Source of the DNA: Rutpela maculata
Taxonomy: Eukaryota; Arthropoda; Insecta; Coleoptera; Cerambycidae
Direction of reading: 5' to 3'
NCBI GenBank assembly: GCA_936432065.2
Contig: OW386289.2
Location: 13,811,077-13,875,076, forward strand
DNA: 64,000 bases
Of this stretch, positions 33,938 to 45,170 are shown one piece after another (positions within the stretch are counted from its first letter, which is position 1; the number at the start of each line of letters is the position of its first letter). The notes under the pieces were generated by a model. The model did no database searches. It had not been told where the DNA came from and saw only the letters and a program-made list of their open reading frames with translations. The translations under genes and the position numbers were made by a program.

Positions 33938-34851
33938 GCGGGAGCTAAGTGGCTTTTTCGGACATTCATCGTTATAAGCATTTTCTATGCGCTGATTAAT
34001 TCTATCGAACTTAAATTACGACAAAATAGACTTCTAGCATATGTCAGCCCGTCGAGTTGGCCATGGTTCAAGATATAAAAATCAGTGAAATTATATCATC
34101 GTTAGAAAGCCAATTTTTTTTGTGTGTACATATTTTATGTTTAGAATGAATAAAATAAGATCGCCAGAAAGTGTGGGCCATCAGGGGCGCAACCAGAAAG
34201 GTCAAAGAGGTAAAAAAACGGAGTTATATAACATGATCGTTACAAACTTTTTTAAGGTTGAGCATGTTTATTTAAATGTTTTGAACACAGAAAAAAATTC
34301 CCAGAAGGAAACTACTGTCAGTAAGGCTAGCCAGAAAGAAAATGTTTAGGATTTTTTAAGGAAATCTGATTTTTTTTCGCATTTTTCATCTCAGAACTCT
34401 AAACTCATCGTTACAAGTTCTGGCTCCTTTTTAAAACGTAAATATAAGTTCCTTCAACAATAGAATAGCCTCCCCGTAAAGTTCTTAGTGTCAACAAAAG
34501 TACCATAGCCTCTTAAATATACAGGAATTTAACACTTTCGGCTAACTTGATTCCGTACCGTGCCTCAGATGTATTGTATCATTATTACCTTTCTGGCTGC
34601 GCCTCCTGACGGCCCACACTTTTTGGCGATCTTATTTTATTTATTCTAAATACAAAATGTGTACACACAAAAAGAAATGAGCCTTGTAATGATGACATGA
34701 TTTCACTGATTCTAAACAGTGTTTGTGACGCTCCTGTCAGGAGGTGCCCAGCCAGAAGTCGATTTTATGAATCGTTATCGTCCATTAAACCATAAAAATA
34801 TCTCAAAGTTCATAAAACGATGAGCTGCCGAAAAAGCCACCTAGCTCCCGC
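33938..34851. repeat. 914-bp foldback element with inverted ends GCGGGAGCTA-GTGGCTTTTTCGG
   Basis: The ends GCGGGAGCTAAGTGGCTTTT (33938 on) and AAAAGCCACCTAGCTCCCGC (ending 34851) are inverted copies. A second matching pair lies inside: TAAAATAAGATCGCCA and AAGTGTGGGCC near 34,148-34,180 with the inverse near 34,610-34,645, plus the GGCGCAACCAGAAAGG / CCTTTCTGGCTGCGCC pair. Non-coding, non-autonomous. Confidence 0.85.
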
Positions 34852-35654
34852 TCTATTAAAACCACAATTCGCAATGTATTTTGGATACATCGTAATTTTG
34901 TTTGTTAAAAGTGTTTGTATACTTACTTCACAAATTTTTATCTTGTAAATCTTGAATCTAAAAGCAATTTCATTCGGACAGATCATCGATATACGCATAC
35001 CGAAATTTAAGAGGGCGATGGTTTTCGCAACATAAAGTAATGTTATATTTGGAAATGATTAATTAAGTAATATGGCCAAGCTAATAAATCGTAGTTTATA
35101 TAAATTTGGAATCAACCTACTTAACTTATTTTGCATTTCTACATTACCAAAAAAAAAAAAGAAGTTACGGTAATCGATCAAACAATCGAAATATGGATGA
35201 CAGCTGATCCTTATGTTTTGTAGTCATTTATATACGCATATGCATTGCTACTGACACCTCAAATAGTAAGTTTTGATATCTAACAAATTTAACACTTGAT
35301 AAATAGCACAGGCACACAAAAAAGTTTTTTACAGAGATCAGACTAATAGTTAATATAATATTATATGTAATTAATAATCACACACCTACAAATTTTAACT
35401 TTTATTTTGTAACGTTAACCGAAACCACTTATTTGCATTGTTTTGGTCCCAGCTACGTCTGACATAGTCATAAAAAAATTCGTTGGCTCTAAAAATTGTA
35501 ATAACTGACCTAACTCACATATTATGGTATAATTTTAATAAAAAAAAGCAATTAATTACATTATGCGAAAAAATATTTGCCATTTTGATATATATTTCAA
35601 ATACATGTTATATACTATATATTTAATCAGAATAAAAGCCCTTTAATCAGAAAA
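34852..35654. other. AT-rich intergenic sequence
   Basis: Nothing recognisable. Confidence 0.5.
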
Positions 35655-37316
35655 TTAATTATTCTTCTTGCGCTTCTTAGTCCGTCTCTTATAAGTTACT
35701 TCTGGAGCATCTCTTATACATGTCCAACTGTAGTCTGCCAACATCGCAGAAGTCCATTTGCCCTGATATCTTTTTTCCATATTTTGAATATCCTGGTGGA
35801 ATCTCTCTCCATGCTCATCACTTACTGCACCACAGTTTTCTGGGAAGTACTCTAGGTGTGAATGTAGAAAGTGGACTTTTAATGACATATTGCATCCTAA
35901 TTTCTGGTAGCAAGAAAGAAGATTCCCAACAAGGTCTCTATAGTTTTCTGCTCTTTTGTTATCGAGAAAGTGTGTTGCTACCATTTTAAAGGAATTCCAA
36001 GCAGCTTATTCATTACCTTCTAGAATGTTGTCAAATTCAGCATCTTCGAAAAGGTTCTTGATTTGAGGACCCACAAAAATTCCCTCTTTAATTTTCGCAT
36101 TACTAAGTCTGAGAAATTTTTGTTTTAAATAACTTAAAGCACGTCCTTCTTTGTCCATAACTATTACCGAGTTTTTCATAAGCCCCAGTTTTATGTGGAG
36201 TGGTGGCAGTATTACTTTTTGTGAATCAACTAATGGAATGTTAGCAACATTTTTTTCTCCTGGTGCAAAATCCAGTCTTGGCGGCCAAATTTGTCTTTTG
36301 TAAAGTTCTAATCGCGCTCGACTATCCCACTCACAAAGAAAAGAGCAATAAGATTGCTATCACTTTTAAGTCTGCACAAATCTGTCACTTATACTTGTTA
36401 TATTCTATAGTTTGTAGCAATACATTCATGTTACTGTAATTTTCCTTCATATGGACAGCATGGACGATTGGTATTGATGAAAATTTATTTCCATTGTGGA
36501 GTAAGACAGCTTTTAGACTAAGTTTCGAGGCGTCAATAAAAAGTCTCCAGTGACTAGGATCATGGGGAATGTGTAAAGCACTCATTAAACCGTAAATGTC
36601 CTTGCAGGCAACCAAGTCATTTTCCATTTTGAAAAAAGGTTATAAGATCTTTTTGACAACTTCGATATATGGAAACTTTAACATTTTCTTGTAGTAAATT
36701 TCATTGTTGTAATCGAGATGTCAAAAACTCCGCTTTTGCCTTGGACAGATCAAGGTCTGTTATAAGATCACTTAATTCGGGTTGATTAATTTTGTGTGGT
36801 TCACCACCGGACACTTCGGCACATAAATCAGGATCTTGTGATGTTGATGGCTGAACTAAGTCGTCATCTACATTATCATCCGATTCTTCGTCAGAATCAA
36901 TCAATCAATCTTGAGGTGGATTAGGAATAGGTAGTTCATCACTATGGAGAACCGGGCGAATGGCAGATGATAAATTGGGATATTGTATTGTATTTTTTCT
37001 TGTTAATACCCTATCTAATAGGAGGTATCACGCAAAAATAACAATCGGTAACATGATCTGTAGGTTCTCGCCAGATCATGGGCACAGCAAAAGCCATTGA
37101 ACGTCCTCTTCTACTAAGCCAACTGCAAAGATTGTTCGCACAATTGCTGCAACATATATGAGGTGCCCATTTTTTGTCTTCATCTTCAATTGTACAACCA
37201 AAATACAACTGGTACGCCTTCTTAATTTTGGGAGTAAAATTATGTTTTTGATGCACAAAAGTCACTTCACCACAAGTATAACAAAAGTTGTTAGGTGTAT
37301 TTACACATATTTTCAA
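35655..37316 (-). pseudogene. Broken member of a multi-copy invertebrate gene family (N-terminal Cys motif, 'MSLKxHFLHSHL...GERFHQD')
   Basis: Pieces in order on the minus strand: 37316-37014 has CYTCGEVTFVHQKHNFTPK, KKWAPHICCSNC (two paired cysteines), FAVPMIWREPTDHVTDCYFC; 36904-36704 is an acidic linker (DSDEESDDNVDDDLVQPSTS); 36627-36385 has HDPSHWRLFIDASKLSLKAV; around 36,330-36,030 are FLCEWDSRARLELYKRQIWP, LPPLHIKLGLMKNS and KEGIFVGPQIKNL; 35984-35655 has MSLKVHFLHSHLEYFPENCG, AVSDEHGERFHQDIQNMEKR and YQGKWTSAMLADYSW with a basic tail. I recall this arrangement from uncharacterised, highly multi-copy proteins in insects and cnidarians, probably mobile or mobilised. Several frameshifts and a stop (EGNE-stop-AAW) kill this copy. 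No introns are evident. Function unknown. Confidence 0.75.
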
Positions 37317-37978
37317 AATAGTACTACTTTCGAAAATGAACGCTTATCATGCACAAGGTACAAATACGACTACCTAAGAAGGAATATTAGTTTTAGTGAC
37401 AAATAAAGAGGTAGGTAGTTAGTATGTCTATTTTTCGTAGAATTCTAATTCTACCTGTTATTTGTGATAAGACCACCCATAAACTAGGGTTCTACACACG
37501 ATCCAGCGGCAGGGAGCCAGCCTTGTCGGCATGCTTTGAACTCATTCGTAAAAGTGAACTGGTCCACTGGAATTCCAATTATCTTCAAAGCGTACCGACA
37601 ATGTCGGGTCCCAACAGCTGGATCGTCTGTAGACCCCTATACCTGCGTTACACTTTATTACCTGTATTGGGAAAACCAGAGCCAACTTGAACTTTTGCTT
37701 TTTATATTGTTATTTAGCATGACGAAGTTACTAAGAATTTGCTATTTTTACTTCCAATACATGTAGGCTGTAGAATAGCGTAATAGTTATAATAATTAGT
37801 AATAAATTGGGCAATGAAAAACCACCTAAATTAGTATTTCTCTTTAAACGTTATAATGCTTAATATTAATATATCTTGTCTTGTGTACTGTTTTGAAAAA
37901 AATATATTTTTTATATGTTCATATACCTATTTGTTAATCGTTCATATAATTTAAGTTAATTAATATTTGTCTGTAATC
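37317..37978. other. Intergenic sequence
   Basis: No gene recognised; a GC-balanced patch at 37,480-37,680 has no identifiable similarity. Confidence 0.45.
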
Positions 37979-38760
37979 CACGCAAATTAGACATTTTAGA
38001 AGAAATAATTTATAAAGTAATATTTGAGATGCGTACTCTAGATAAGGTTAGAAATAGATACCCGAAAAGTTCCCCCATCCATTTAGGGGCGGAACGTCCC
38101 TTTCTTTGCAAAGAACTGCCCCTAACGGGGACTTAAAGCTGGTTTTTCACTTTCATCTTGTAAACCGTTCGTCGGAAGAGAACAAAGTAAAGGAAATAAA
38201 AAATTTGTCGTCAAATTCTGCATAAAAAATATCGTATTAACCTTATAGCTTATCCTCACCTATTTCGCGCTAAAACCTCCGAAGAGAGGTGTAGTTTGGA
38301 GCACACACGTAAAAATCTATCCTATTCGAAGTTTCTCAGCAAATATCTTAAAACTGGTTACTTTAACGAGAAGAATGCTCAGGAATGAATTTATAGAGCG
38401 GAATTCAAAGAATATGGTACGGAAAATGCATAAATAAATAATTTTAATAATATAATTTTATTTATACGGTTAAGGTAATTATTCGTGTCTGAAGTATAGC
38501 CTGATACCGTCCTTATATTTACGTCGGTACTATTCATATTTTACATATAATGGGCTCATTTAGCACTTTTTTTTCATTTGATTATCTGAAAGATCTTATC
38601 ATTTTAAGACCCTGTGCAAAAACTAGAATTTTGTGAGACCTATAAATCGTCTAAAAAAAATCATAAAAATGGACCGCACCCGCGGTCGAGTAAAGACCGT
38701 GACGTCACTTGATAGGAACCCGCTAGCCGAAGTGGCTAGCTGCAGCGCGTTATTATAGTT

Positions 38761-39464
38761 ACTTCCACATCCAGTGGAAGTATAGTAACGACAAAAAAAT
38801 TTTTTAAAATTTTTATTGTTCAAATAGGCTTAAAATGTCATGAAACGTCGAGATTTTAAGTTTGAGCGAAAAAAAATTCTGTCTTTCTGTCGGTCTGTCT
38901 GTCTGTAACTTTTTTTTGTGCGCACGTTTACTCTGGAACCGTTTGAGATATTGACTTCAAATTTGGTACACATATGTACTTTAACGAGACCTAGAACTAG
39001 ATTACATTTTCTTCTTGTTCCATCGAAGGTTTGGGGGGTAAATTGGGGTAAATTTGGGGTAAATGGGTAAATCAAGCAGGTAAAAGGCCATAAAATTGGT
39101 ATTTAGTATATACAAGAGAAGCTAACGTCTCAAAAAAATTTTTGGCATTAGCAACCCCCATTACCAACCCCCACCCCCTTATTAAAGGGATGAAAAAAAA
39201 TTGTAAGTTAGTGTATGTACAAGAACCAGAAACCTCAAAACATTTTTTTACTTCATCCACCCCCACTTCCACCCCCCTATCACAACCCCCACCCCACTAC
39301 CGATGTGGGGTATCGTTTTATGGGTTTTTGGGGTAGAGGATTTCAAATATTATATTATTAAAGTTCCATAAACAATTATTTTCACAGACAAAGTTTTTTC
39401 GTTGTGAGTGACTTGGATAGAGAATCTGGATGTGGAAGTAGTGATTCCTTGGGCAGCGGTTTTT
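38761..39464 (+). mobile_element. ACTTCCAC repeat family, copy b
   Basis: Full-length copy with the family layout: opening hairpin ACTTCCACATCCAGTGGAAG, GTCATGAAACGTCGAGATTT, CTGT tract, GACTTCAAATTTGGTACACA, GGGGTAAATTGGGGTAA, C-rich block, GTGGGGTATCGTTTTATGGG, closing CTGGATGTGGAAGTAGTG and GGGCAGCGGTTTTTT. Nested inside element 4. Confidence 0.9.
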
Positions 39465-39844
39465 TACAATATTACAATTCGTTAATTCAAGCAGTGTGTT
39501 TTGAAACTCATGCGTGTTTGTGAAGAATTTCAGTTTATCAACTATTGTCACCAATTTATATTACTATCCTCTGACGTCACGATGTTGGTAGCAATGTGCT
39601 CTTTAAAAGTCGTATATTTCGAAAACCACATATCGGATTCATCTGAAATTTTCAATATCATCTAATTTTAAGTAATACTTTATCCACAACTTAAAAAATG
39701 TTTTCTTAACCGCTTCTCAAGTCACCGAAGTAACTCCTTGAAAATCCAGAATGGTTTTGTGTTAGGTAAAGAGAAACGAGGCCCTACAGCTTATAGTGGA
39801 GTCCGAACCACTTCTTGGGGATAATTTTATAACTAAAATTATTT

Positions 39845-39927
39845 CGCGATGAGCAGGGATTGAATCTGCTTCGCTAGGTACGCCAGTATGCAAGCTAGAC
39901 ACGCTAAACCACTGAGCTATCGTCCCC
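39845..39927 (-). other. tRNA-like sequence (Ala-type), probably a SINE head or decayed tRNA
   Basis: Minus strand starts GGGGACGATAGCTCAGTGG, a good pol III A box (TAGCTCAGTGG). It has an anticodon-loop-like CTTGCAT (anticodon TGC, Ala) and a T-arm GCAGATTCAATCCCTGC acting as B box. The acceptor stem does not close (GGGGACG against TCATCGC), and the variable region is long. It is more likely a tRNA-derived SINE head or tRNA relic than a working tRNA. Confidence 0.5.
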
Positions 39928-40472
39928 ATAACTACTAAATGAAATTCATTAAATGAGCCCATTATAAACGAATCTGTGTGAAAAAAAGGTGAAAATAAAT
40001 AAAAATCACTTGCGTCAAAACCCGCTATACAAGCATCTTATAGAGTGAATTCCGCTCTATAAATTCATTCCTGAGCATTTTTCTCGTTAAAGTAATCGAT
40101 TTTAAGATATTCGCTGTGAAACTTCGAATAGGATTGATTTTCACCTGTGCGCTCCAAACTACTCCTCTGTTCGGACGCTGTTAGCACGACAAGGTTAATA
40201 GGACATTTCTGTGTAGAATTTAACGACAAATTTTTTATTTCCTATGCTTTTTTCTCTTCCGACGAACGGTTTACAAGATAAAAGTGAAAAACTAGCTTTA
40301 AAACCCGTTAGAGGTGGTTTTTTTGCAAAAAAAAAATGGACGTTCCACTCATAAATGGGGGGAGAACTTTTCGGGTATCTATTTCTAACCCTATCCAGAG
40401 TACGTATCTCAAATATTATTATTATATAAATTATTTCTTCTATTCACTGTTTTTTAATCTAATTTGCGTGTA

Positions 40473-41685
40473 CTACTGTGTAATTAAATAATAATAAAAC
40501 GAATCTAACTATCTAACTGATTAAAGGAAAAGTTTCTAGTTTTCTTTACTTGTAATTTTTTTCGGAATTCATGTCAAACTTTTATTCTCAACGACAAAGG
40601 ACATAAATAAATATGTGTACGTTGGTATAAATTTCAATTGCATTGTTTTAGCATCAACAATGTAATATACAAAAGAAAAATCGTAGTGTTTCTCGCTTTA
40701 ATAACTCACATGACTCTTAAAATAAATTCCGACATAATTATTGCCATAATTTTGATCCGCAATCTTCATTCAAGATCTGCATACATTGAAAGGTTTGAAC
40801 ATACTTTTTGTTAGGGTCACGAGGGTCTGTCAATTACTGAATAAATAAAAAACAAAATAAGACAGGAAATAGGAAATGAAATCCACAACATTGTTTTCGG
40901 CTTTGATTATGCATATTTCTTTGATGATGTTTATTGTTTTAAAAAAACTGTACACCTGATTGCAATTTTTTCATTTGTATGTTTAGTTTGCCAGGAAATG
41001 AAGTTATAATAGTATATTGTTTTATTAGGAGTAAAAGTGATACTTTTGTGACAAGTCTATAGATTTGTCGGACGAACACACCCTCTCCAAACTTTGAAGC
41101 CAATTCAGCAAATCGCTCACCAATCGGCACTTTCGGCATTTGGCAATTATGTACACAAAATCATAAAAAAAAACTCAAAACAATGAAAACTCAATACCAT
41201 AAATAATTATTACTTTTTGAGAAACCCCCGTTTTGTATTTGACTTAAATCATCTTGGCTGGCAACAGCATGGCCAAATCTGCTTATTCTAGCCTCTGAGA
41301 GTTGTATGCATATGAGTTATGTGTATATCTACAGTGCCCTGTCATAATTGCTGGAAACGTAAACAGGACACTTCGATTCATCAAAAGTCGTCATCTTCAA
41401 TCAGATTTACATTTTTTTTGTATTCCAAAAATTAAATGACCATCTAGTCGCGTCAATATAGAAAAGTTAAAAATTGAGATGTTTTCTGGCAAAGAACCAA
41501 TCGGAATATTTTTTTTTGAGGTCTAAGGAACATTGGTAAAAAGAAAAAAATAGGCCGCTGGGACTTTTCTATTAATAAACTAGCAATTTCAAGCACTAAA
41601 CAAGTTATAGTCTATTGTCCATGTACTGTAGAAAGGAACTAAAACGTTAAAGGGTTTTTATTGTTTCTTATGTTCAATTGACCCC
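40473..41685. other. Intergenic sequence with a short dispersed repeat
   Basis: 41,535-41,615 is an inverted copy of 52,560-52,640 (shared GGCCGCTGGGACTTTT, TATTAATAA and AAGCACT). A 66-codon minus-strand frame at 40939-41139 (MPKVPIGERFAELASKFGEG...) looks protein-like in its first 35 residues but I cannot name it. Nothing else was seen. Confidence 0.45.
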
Positions 41686-44276
41686 AAGATATGAAAAAAC
41701 CGCGGAGTGCTACCATTTAAAGTAGTGCGTTTTTGAGATCGAAGTAAAAAAGGTCTACTTTTCATATTTTTTTTTGCTCGAAAACTATGATTTTTTTCTA
41801 TAAACACGTCAATAGAAAAGTGTGTAGAGAATTAAATTTCCAATCGAAATGGCACCTTTAGAAGTCAAAAAAATTCTTTTTTACAAAAATACGTACAAAA
41901 AACAAAACAAAAAAAAACGAAAAAATGCAATTTTTTATTTTTTTTTTTATTTTAGCCTGTAACTATTTTCGGATACATTTAGGCATAGACATTGCTGCAT
42001 AACAAAAAAAGCTGGCGTTTTACCCGTTAAAATGAGATTTTGCACACAGTTTTACGATTAATAGTGACCGAGATATAGCATTTCAAAGTTTGCAACTTTT
42101 AACTTTTTTTGCTAATTTTTACTATTTTTTTTTCAAATTTCGTCCTGTAACTTTTTTCTGAGTGAATTTAGGTTTAGACATTATTATGTTAAAGTGAAAG
42201 CTGACTTTACGCCCGTTGAAATGGTGGCTGGTAAAAGTCTCTACGACAAATAGAAACCTAGATCAGCGTTTCGAAGAGTTCTACTTTTATTAACTTTCTT
42301 CCGATTTTTACGTTCTTTTTTAAATTTCGGCCTATAACTTATTTGCCAAATACAGATATTGCTACATGGAATGTACTCGCAGCATTCTTGTTTAAATGGT
42401 CTGCAATAGAAGTTTATGTGATCAATAGTAACCAAGATACAGTCTAGATATAGTAGATTATTGTACTTAAAAAATAACTTTTTACATTTTTCCATTTCTG
42501 AACTTTATTATATCACGTGTTTTTTTTTTGTTCAAATAACTTAGATTAATAACTTACATTATGAAATTACTCAAATGCTGGATTTAATATATTTTCAAAT
42601 TCAAAGTTGATTTCTTCATCGGCATCTATGTAAACATCGTCTTCCGTTATTTGGGGTACATCAGCGTTTTCACAGTTCATTCCCATACATTTTTTGCAAA
42701 AAATGGAGCAATGCATTCCCAATTTCCTGCAACCACAGTTTCCTCTGCATCCTTTGGTGCATTTACAGGCTATTTTTTCCAGCAAAACTTGTGGTGCGGG
42801 AGGTTTATTTGTCAAAATTGGTACTAGTTCATTTTCTGAACTTTTCCAACCCCAGATGAGAGGATTTACAATATTTCCTTTCCAATGTTGCATTTGCAAG
42901 TAAGTTCTTAAACCATGATGTTTAGCAGCATCAGTTGTTGGAGGCAATTGGGACAATGAGAATTCCGCACCTGTTGAGTACCTCTGAAATAACTTATAGC
43001 GACGGGTGCTTTGGCCATCAATTTTCATACCATATACTAATGTTACAATACATTTATAAGCAGAACCGATGGCTGCTGGACTTGCATTTTCACACAAAAA
43101 TTCATTTAAATACTTCTCCAAAAGCAAAATATTCTTATTAATGAAATTCAAGAATTTCTTTTTACCAATACCAAAAAAGGAAGAGGTTGTATCACAGCCA
43201 CTGAATGCATGGACGAAGCCAAGGTATTTTTGTAGATGACTAAATTTGAAACTGTTATGGTTATATAATTTGGCAGTTACATTTCCTATACTAGGTTTAA
43301 AAATATATATATTTTCATTTTCTTCTGGTAATAATGATAGGATAATAAGAAGATCGACATCTTGACCAACATTTTCTGATTGGGATGCCTTATCTTTTGC
43401 AGTATTTACAATTAGTACGTCTGCATCCTCTTCAGCTTGCCCAGTCTCAATATTATTTTCTTCAAATTTATTTAAGTAAATGTGAAATAATACTAAAAAT
43501 GGATAAGGATAACAAGGAGAAAAACCAACACTTTAAGATGGGTTAAACTTCTATTGCAGACCATTTAAACAAGAATGCTGCGAGGTCATTCAGTGTAGCA
43601 ATATCTGTACTTAAAGCATTTGACAAATAAGTTATAGGCTGAAATTTAAAAAAGAACGTAAAAATTGGAAGAAAGTTAATGAAAGTAACACTCTTCGAAA
43701 CGCTGATCTAGGTTTCTATTTGTCGTAGAGACTTTTACCAGCCACCATTTCAACGGGCGTAAAGTCAGCTTTCACTTTAACATAATAATGTCTAAACCTA
43801 AATTCACTCAGAAAAAAGTTACAGGACGAAATTTGAAAAAAAATAGTAAAAATTAGCAAAAAAAGTTAAAAGTTGCAAACTTTGAAACGCTATATCTCGG
43901 TCACTATTAATCGTAAAACTGTGTGCAAAATCTCATTTTAACGGGTAAAACGCCAGCTTTTTTGTTACGCAGCAATATCTATGCCTAAATGTACCCAAAA
44001 AATAGTTACAGCTAAAATAAAAGAAAAATGAAAAATTGCATTTTTTCGTTTTTTTTTGTTTTGTTTTTTGGGCGTATTTTTGTAAAAAAAAAATTTTTTT
44101 GACTTCTGAAGGTGCCATTTCGATTGGAAATTTAATTCTCTACACACTTTTCTATTGACATGTTTATAGAAAAAATTCATAGTTTTCGAGCAAAAAAAAT
44201 ATGAAAAGTCCTTTTCACTTCAATCTCAAAAACGCACCACTTGAAATGGTAGCACTCCGCGGTTTTTTCATATCTT
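41686..44276. mobile_element. Long-inverted-repeat element 2: ~730-bp arms around a nuclease-CXC gene
   Basis: The left arm (41686-42416) and right arm (43547-44276) are inverted copies over about 730 bp, with high similarity by eye. The outer ends are AAGATATGAAAAAACCGCGG and its inverse. Shared landmarks: GGAGTGCTACCATTT, AATTAAATTTCCAATCGAAA, AAAACTGTGTGCAAAATCTC, ACTTTACGCCCGTTGAAATG, AGTCTCTACGACAAATAGAA. The 1.13-kb interior is filled by a minus-strand reading frame (42567-43532) that begins 15 bp from the right arm. No classical transposase is present. Best-preserved of the nuclease-carrying elements. Confidence 0.88.
42567..43532 (-). pseudogene. FEN1/XPG-like nuclease core with CXC tail, open for 321 codons, N-terminus missing
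   Basis: One uninterrupted frame (from just after a TAA at 43533-43535 to the stop at 42567). In order: AEEDADVLIVNTAKD (acidic), NVGQDVDLLIILSLL (acidic), HLQKYLGFVHAFSGCDTTSS then FFGIGKKKFLNFI, LSQLPPTTDAAKHHGLRTYL, IWGWK, and a tail CKCTKGCRGNCGCRKLGMHC with SIFCKKCMGMNC. In FEN1-family nucleases the pattern EA-D, D-D, then GCDY...GIGxKxA marks metal-binding acids and the helix-hairpin-helix; the match to GCDTTS...GIGKKK is close. The earlier acidic residues (VDG and VFD in the 10-kb copy) are missing because the frame is cut by the inverted repeat. Either a deletion derivative or a fragment of a spliced gene. The open frame and conserved cysteines suggest recent constraint. The nuclease role is inferred. 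Confidence 0.78.
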
Positions 44277-44349
44277 TATAAAATAAAGTTGTAACTTCTA
44301 ACATACTTGGATGATTCTCGGAGCAACTTTGAAATGCTGAATTTTTAAG

Positions 44350-44505
44350 AGATTATTTCTATATTATAATACGCCTTTGCCTTCATCAGCTCCTGTGGAA
44401 CGTCTGTTTTCGTTTGCGGACATGATAAATGCCCCAAAAAGAAGTTCATTATCCGATTCTAATTTCGAAATATTAGTAATGTTAAAAGCGAATGGCAATT
44501 TGTAA
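44350..44505 (+). pseudogene. hAT transposase C-terminal (hATC dimerisation) fragment
   Basis: PLPSSAPVERLFSFADMINA then PKRSSLSDSNFEILVMLKAN ends in a stop (44503-44505). This is the conserved C-terminal motif of hAT transposases (S/APVERxFS...R-xLxxxxxExLxxL/MxxN). The rest of the protein is absent; the upstream side is element 2's right end. Confidence 0.85.
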
Positions 44506-45170
44506 ATGGGCTTTTGAGTTTTTCTTTAATTGATAAAAATGATAATCTCAGTGACCCAATTTGTAGTGTTTTCTTAATCCCTCAATAGTAAACTTTAATA
44601 ATATTAAATAGTTATTAAATAACCTAAAAAGGTTGCAAATGGCGACGATGGAACAACATGTAAGGCTATCGGCAGTGGCGCTCTGGCCAGGTCGGCAAAT
44701 GCCGACTGGGCCTTTTGCCTTTTGAGTACATAATGCGATTATATACATGCGAAGCAAAAACATTCAAATCGCTGATGAACAGCGTCTGAATGTTTATTTA
44801 TTTTTAAAAATTTTGGCATGTGGTGAGCTGGTGAATACTTTTGGCTTCTTTTGGCAAGTCCGAAACACGAGATGTGCTCATTGCGGAGGCAGCAAAAGCA
44901 ACCGATGAAGCTAATATCGAAACTTTAACACTTTAACTGTTAGTATTAAGTGAATTGTCATGTCGTTGTTCTTTTTTCCTGATCATCCTAATAATAATTG
45001 TTTTTTATAAAGGTTTTTATTTTTTATGTTTATGAGTTTGTTTTTTTATTTTAATAAATAAATCGTTCTGCAGTTCTATGATTTTATTTATCCTTAAACC
45101 GGTCCTTAAACATTATAATAAAAAAAATTATTTATTGAACATTAAAGTTTAGTACAAAATTCCCATCCCC
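44506..45170. repeat. Non-coding stretch with partial third copy of the tandem-duplicated sequence
   Basis: 44,552-44,665 (TTTGTAGTGTTTTCTTAATC, AATAATATTAAATAGTTATT and AAAAAGGTTGCAAATGGCGA, in that order) is a near-identical partial copy of sequence in the two 950-bp units that follow. The rest (44,670-45,170) is unrecognised; a short frame ends with STRDVLIAEAAKATDEANIE near 44,860. Confidence 0.6.

Larger units (their letters stand above)
37979..40472. mobile_element. Long-inverted-repeat element 4 (~420-bp arms, no gene)
   Basis: The left arm (about 37979-38408) is repeated inverted at about 40046-40472. Shared text includes CGCAAATTAGA, AGAAGAAATAATTTAT, AATATTTGAGAT-CGTACTCT, TTAGAAATAGATACCCGAAAAG, TTTACAAGATAAAAGTGAAAAA and GGAATGAATTTATAGAGCGG. 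The interior has no transposase. It holds a copy of the ACTTCCAC repeat (38761-39464) and a tRNA-like segment (39845-39927). Length and design resemble elements 1-3, but the arms do not match theirs. Confidence 0.82.

Noticed and set aside
39845..39927. Working tRNA-Ala gene
   Set aside because: The acceptor stem does not pair and the variable region is too long, so I list it only as tRNA-like.
43933..44180. Lys/Asn/Phe-rich frames near 44 kb
   Set aside because: They lie in the A/T-rich part of element 2's inverted arm and mirror the opposite arm.
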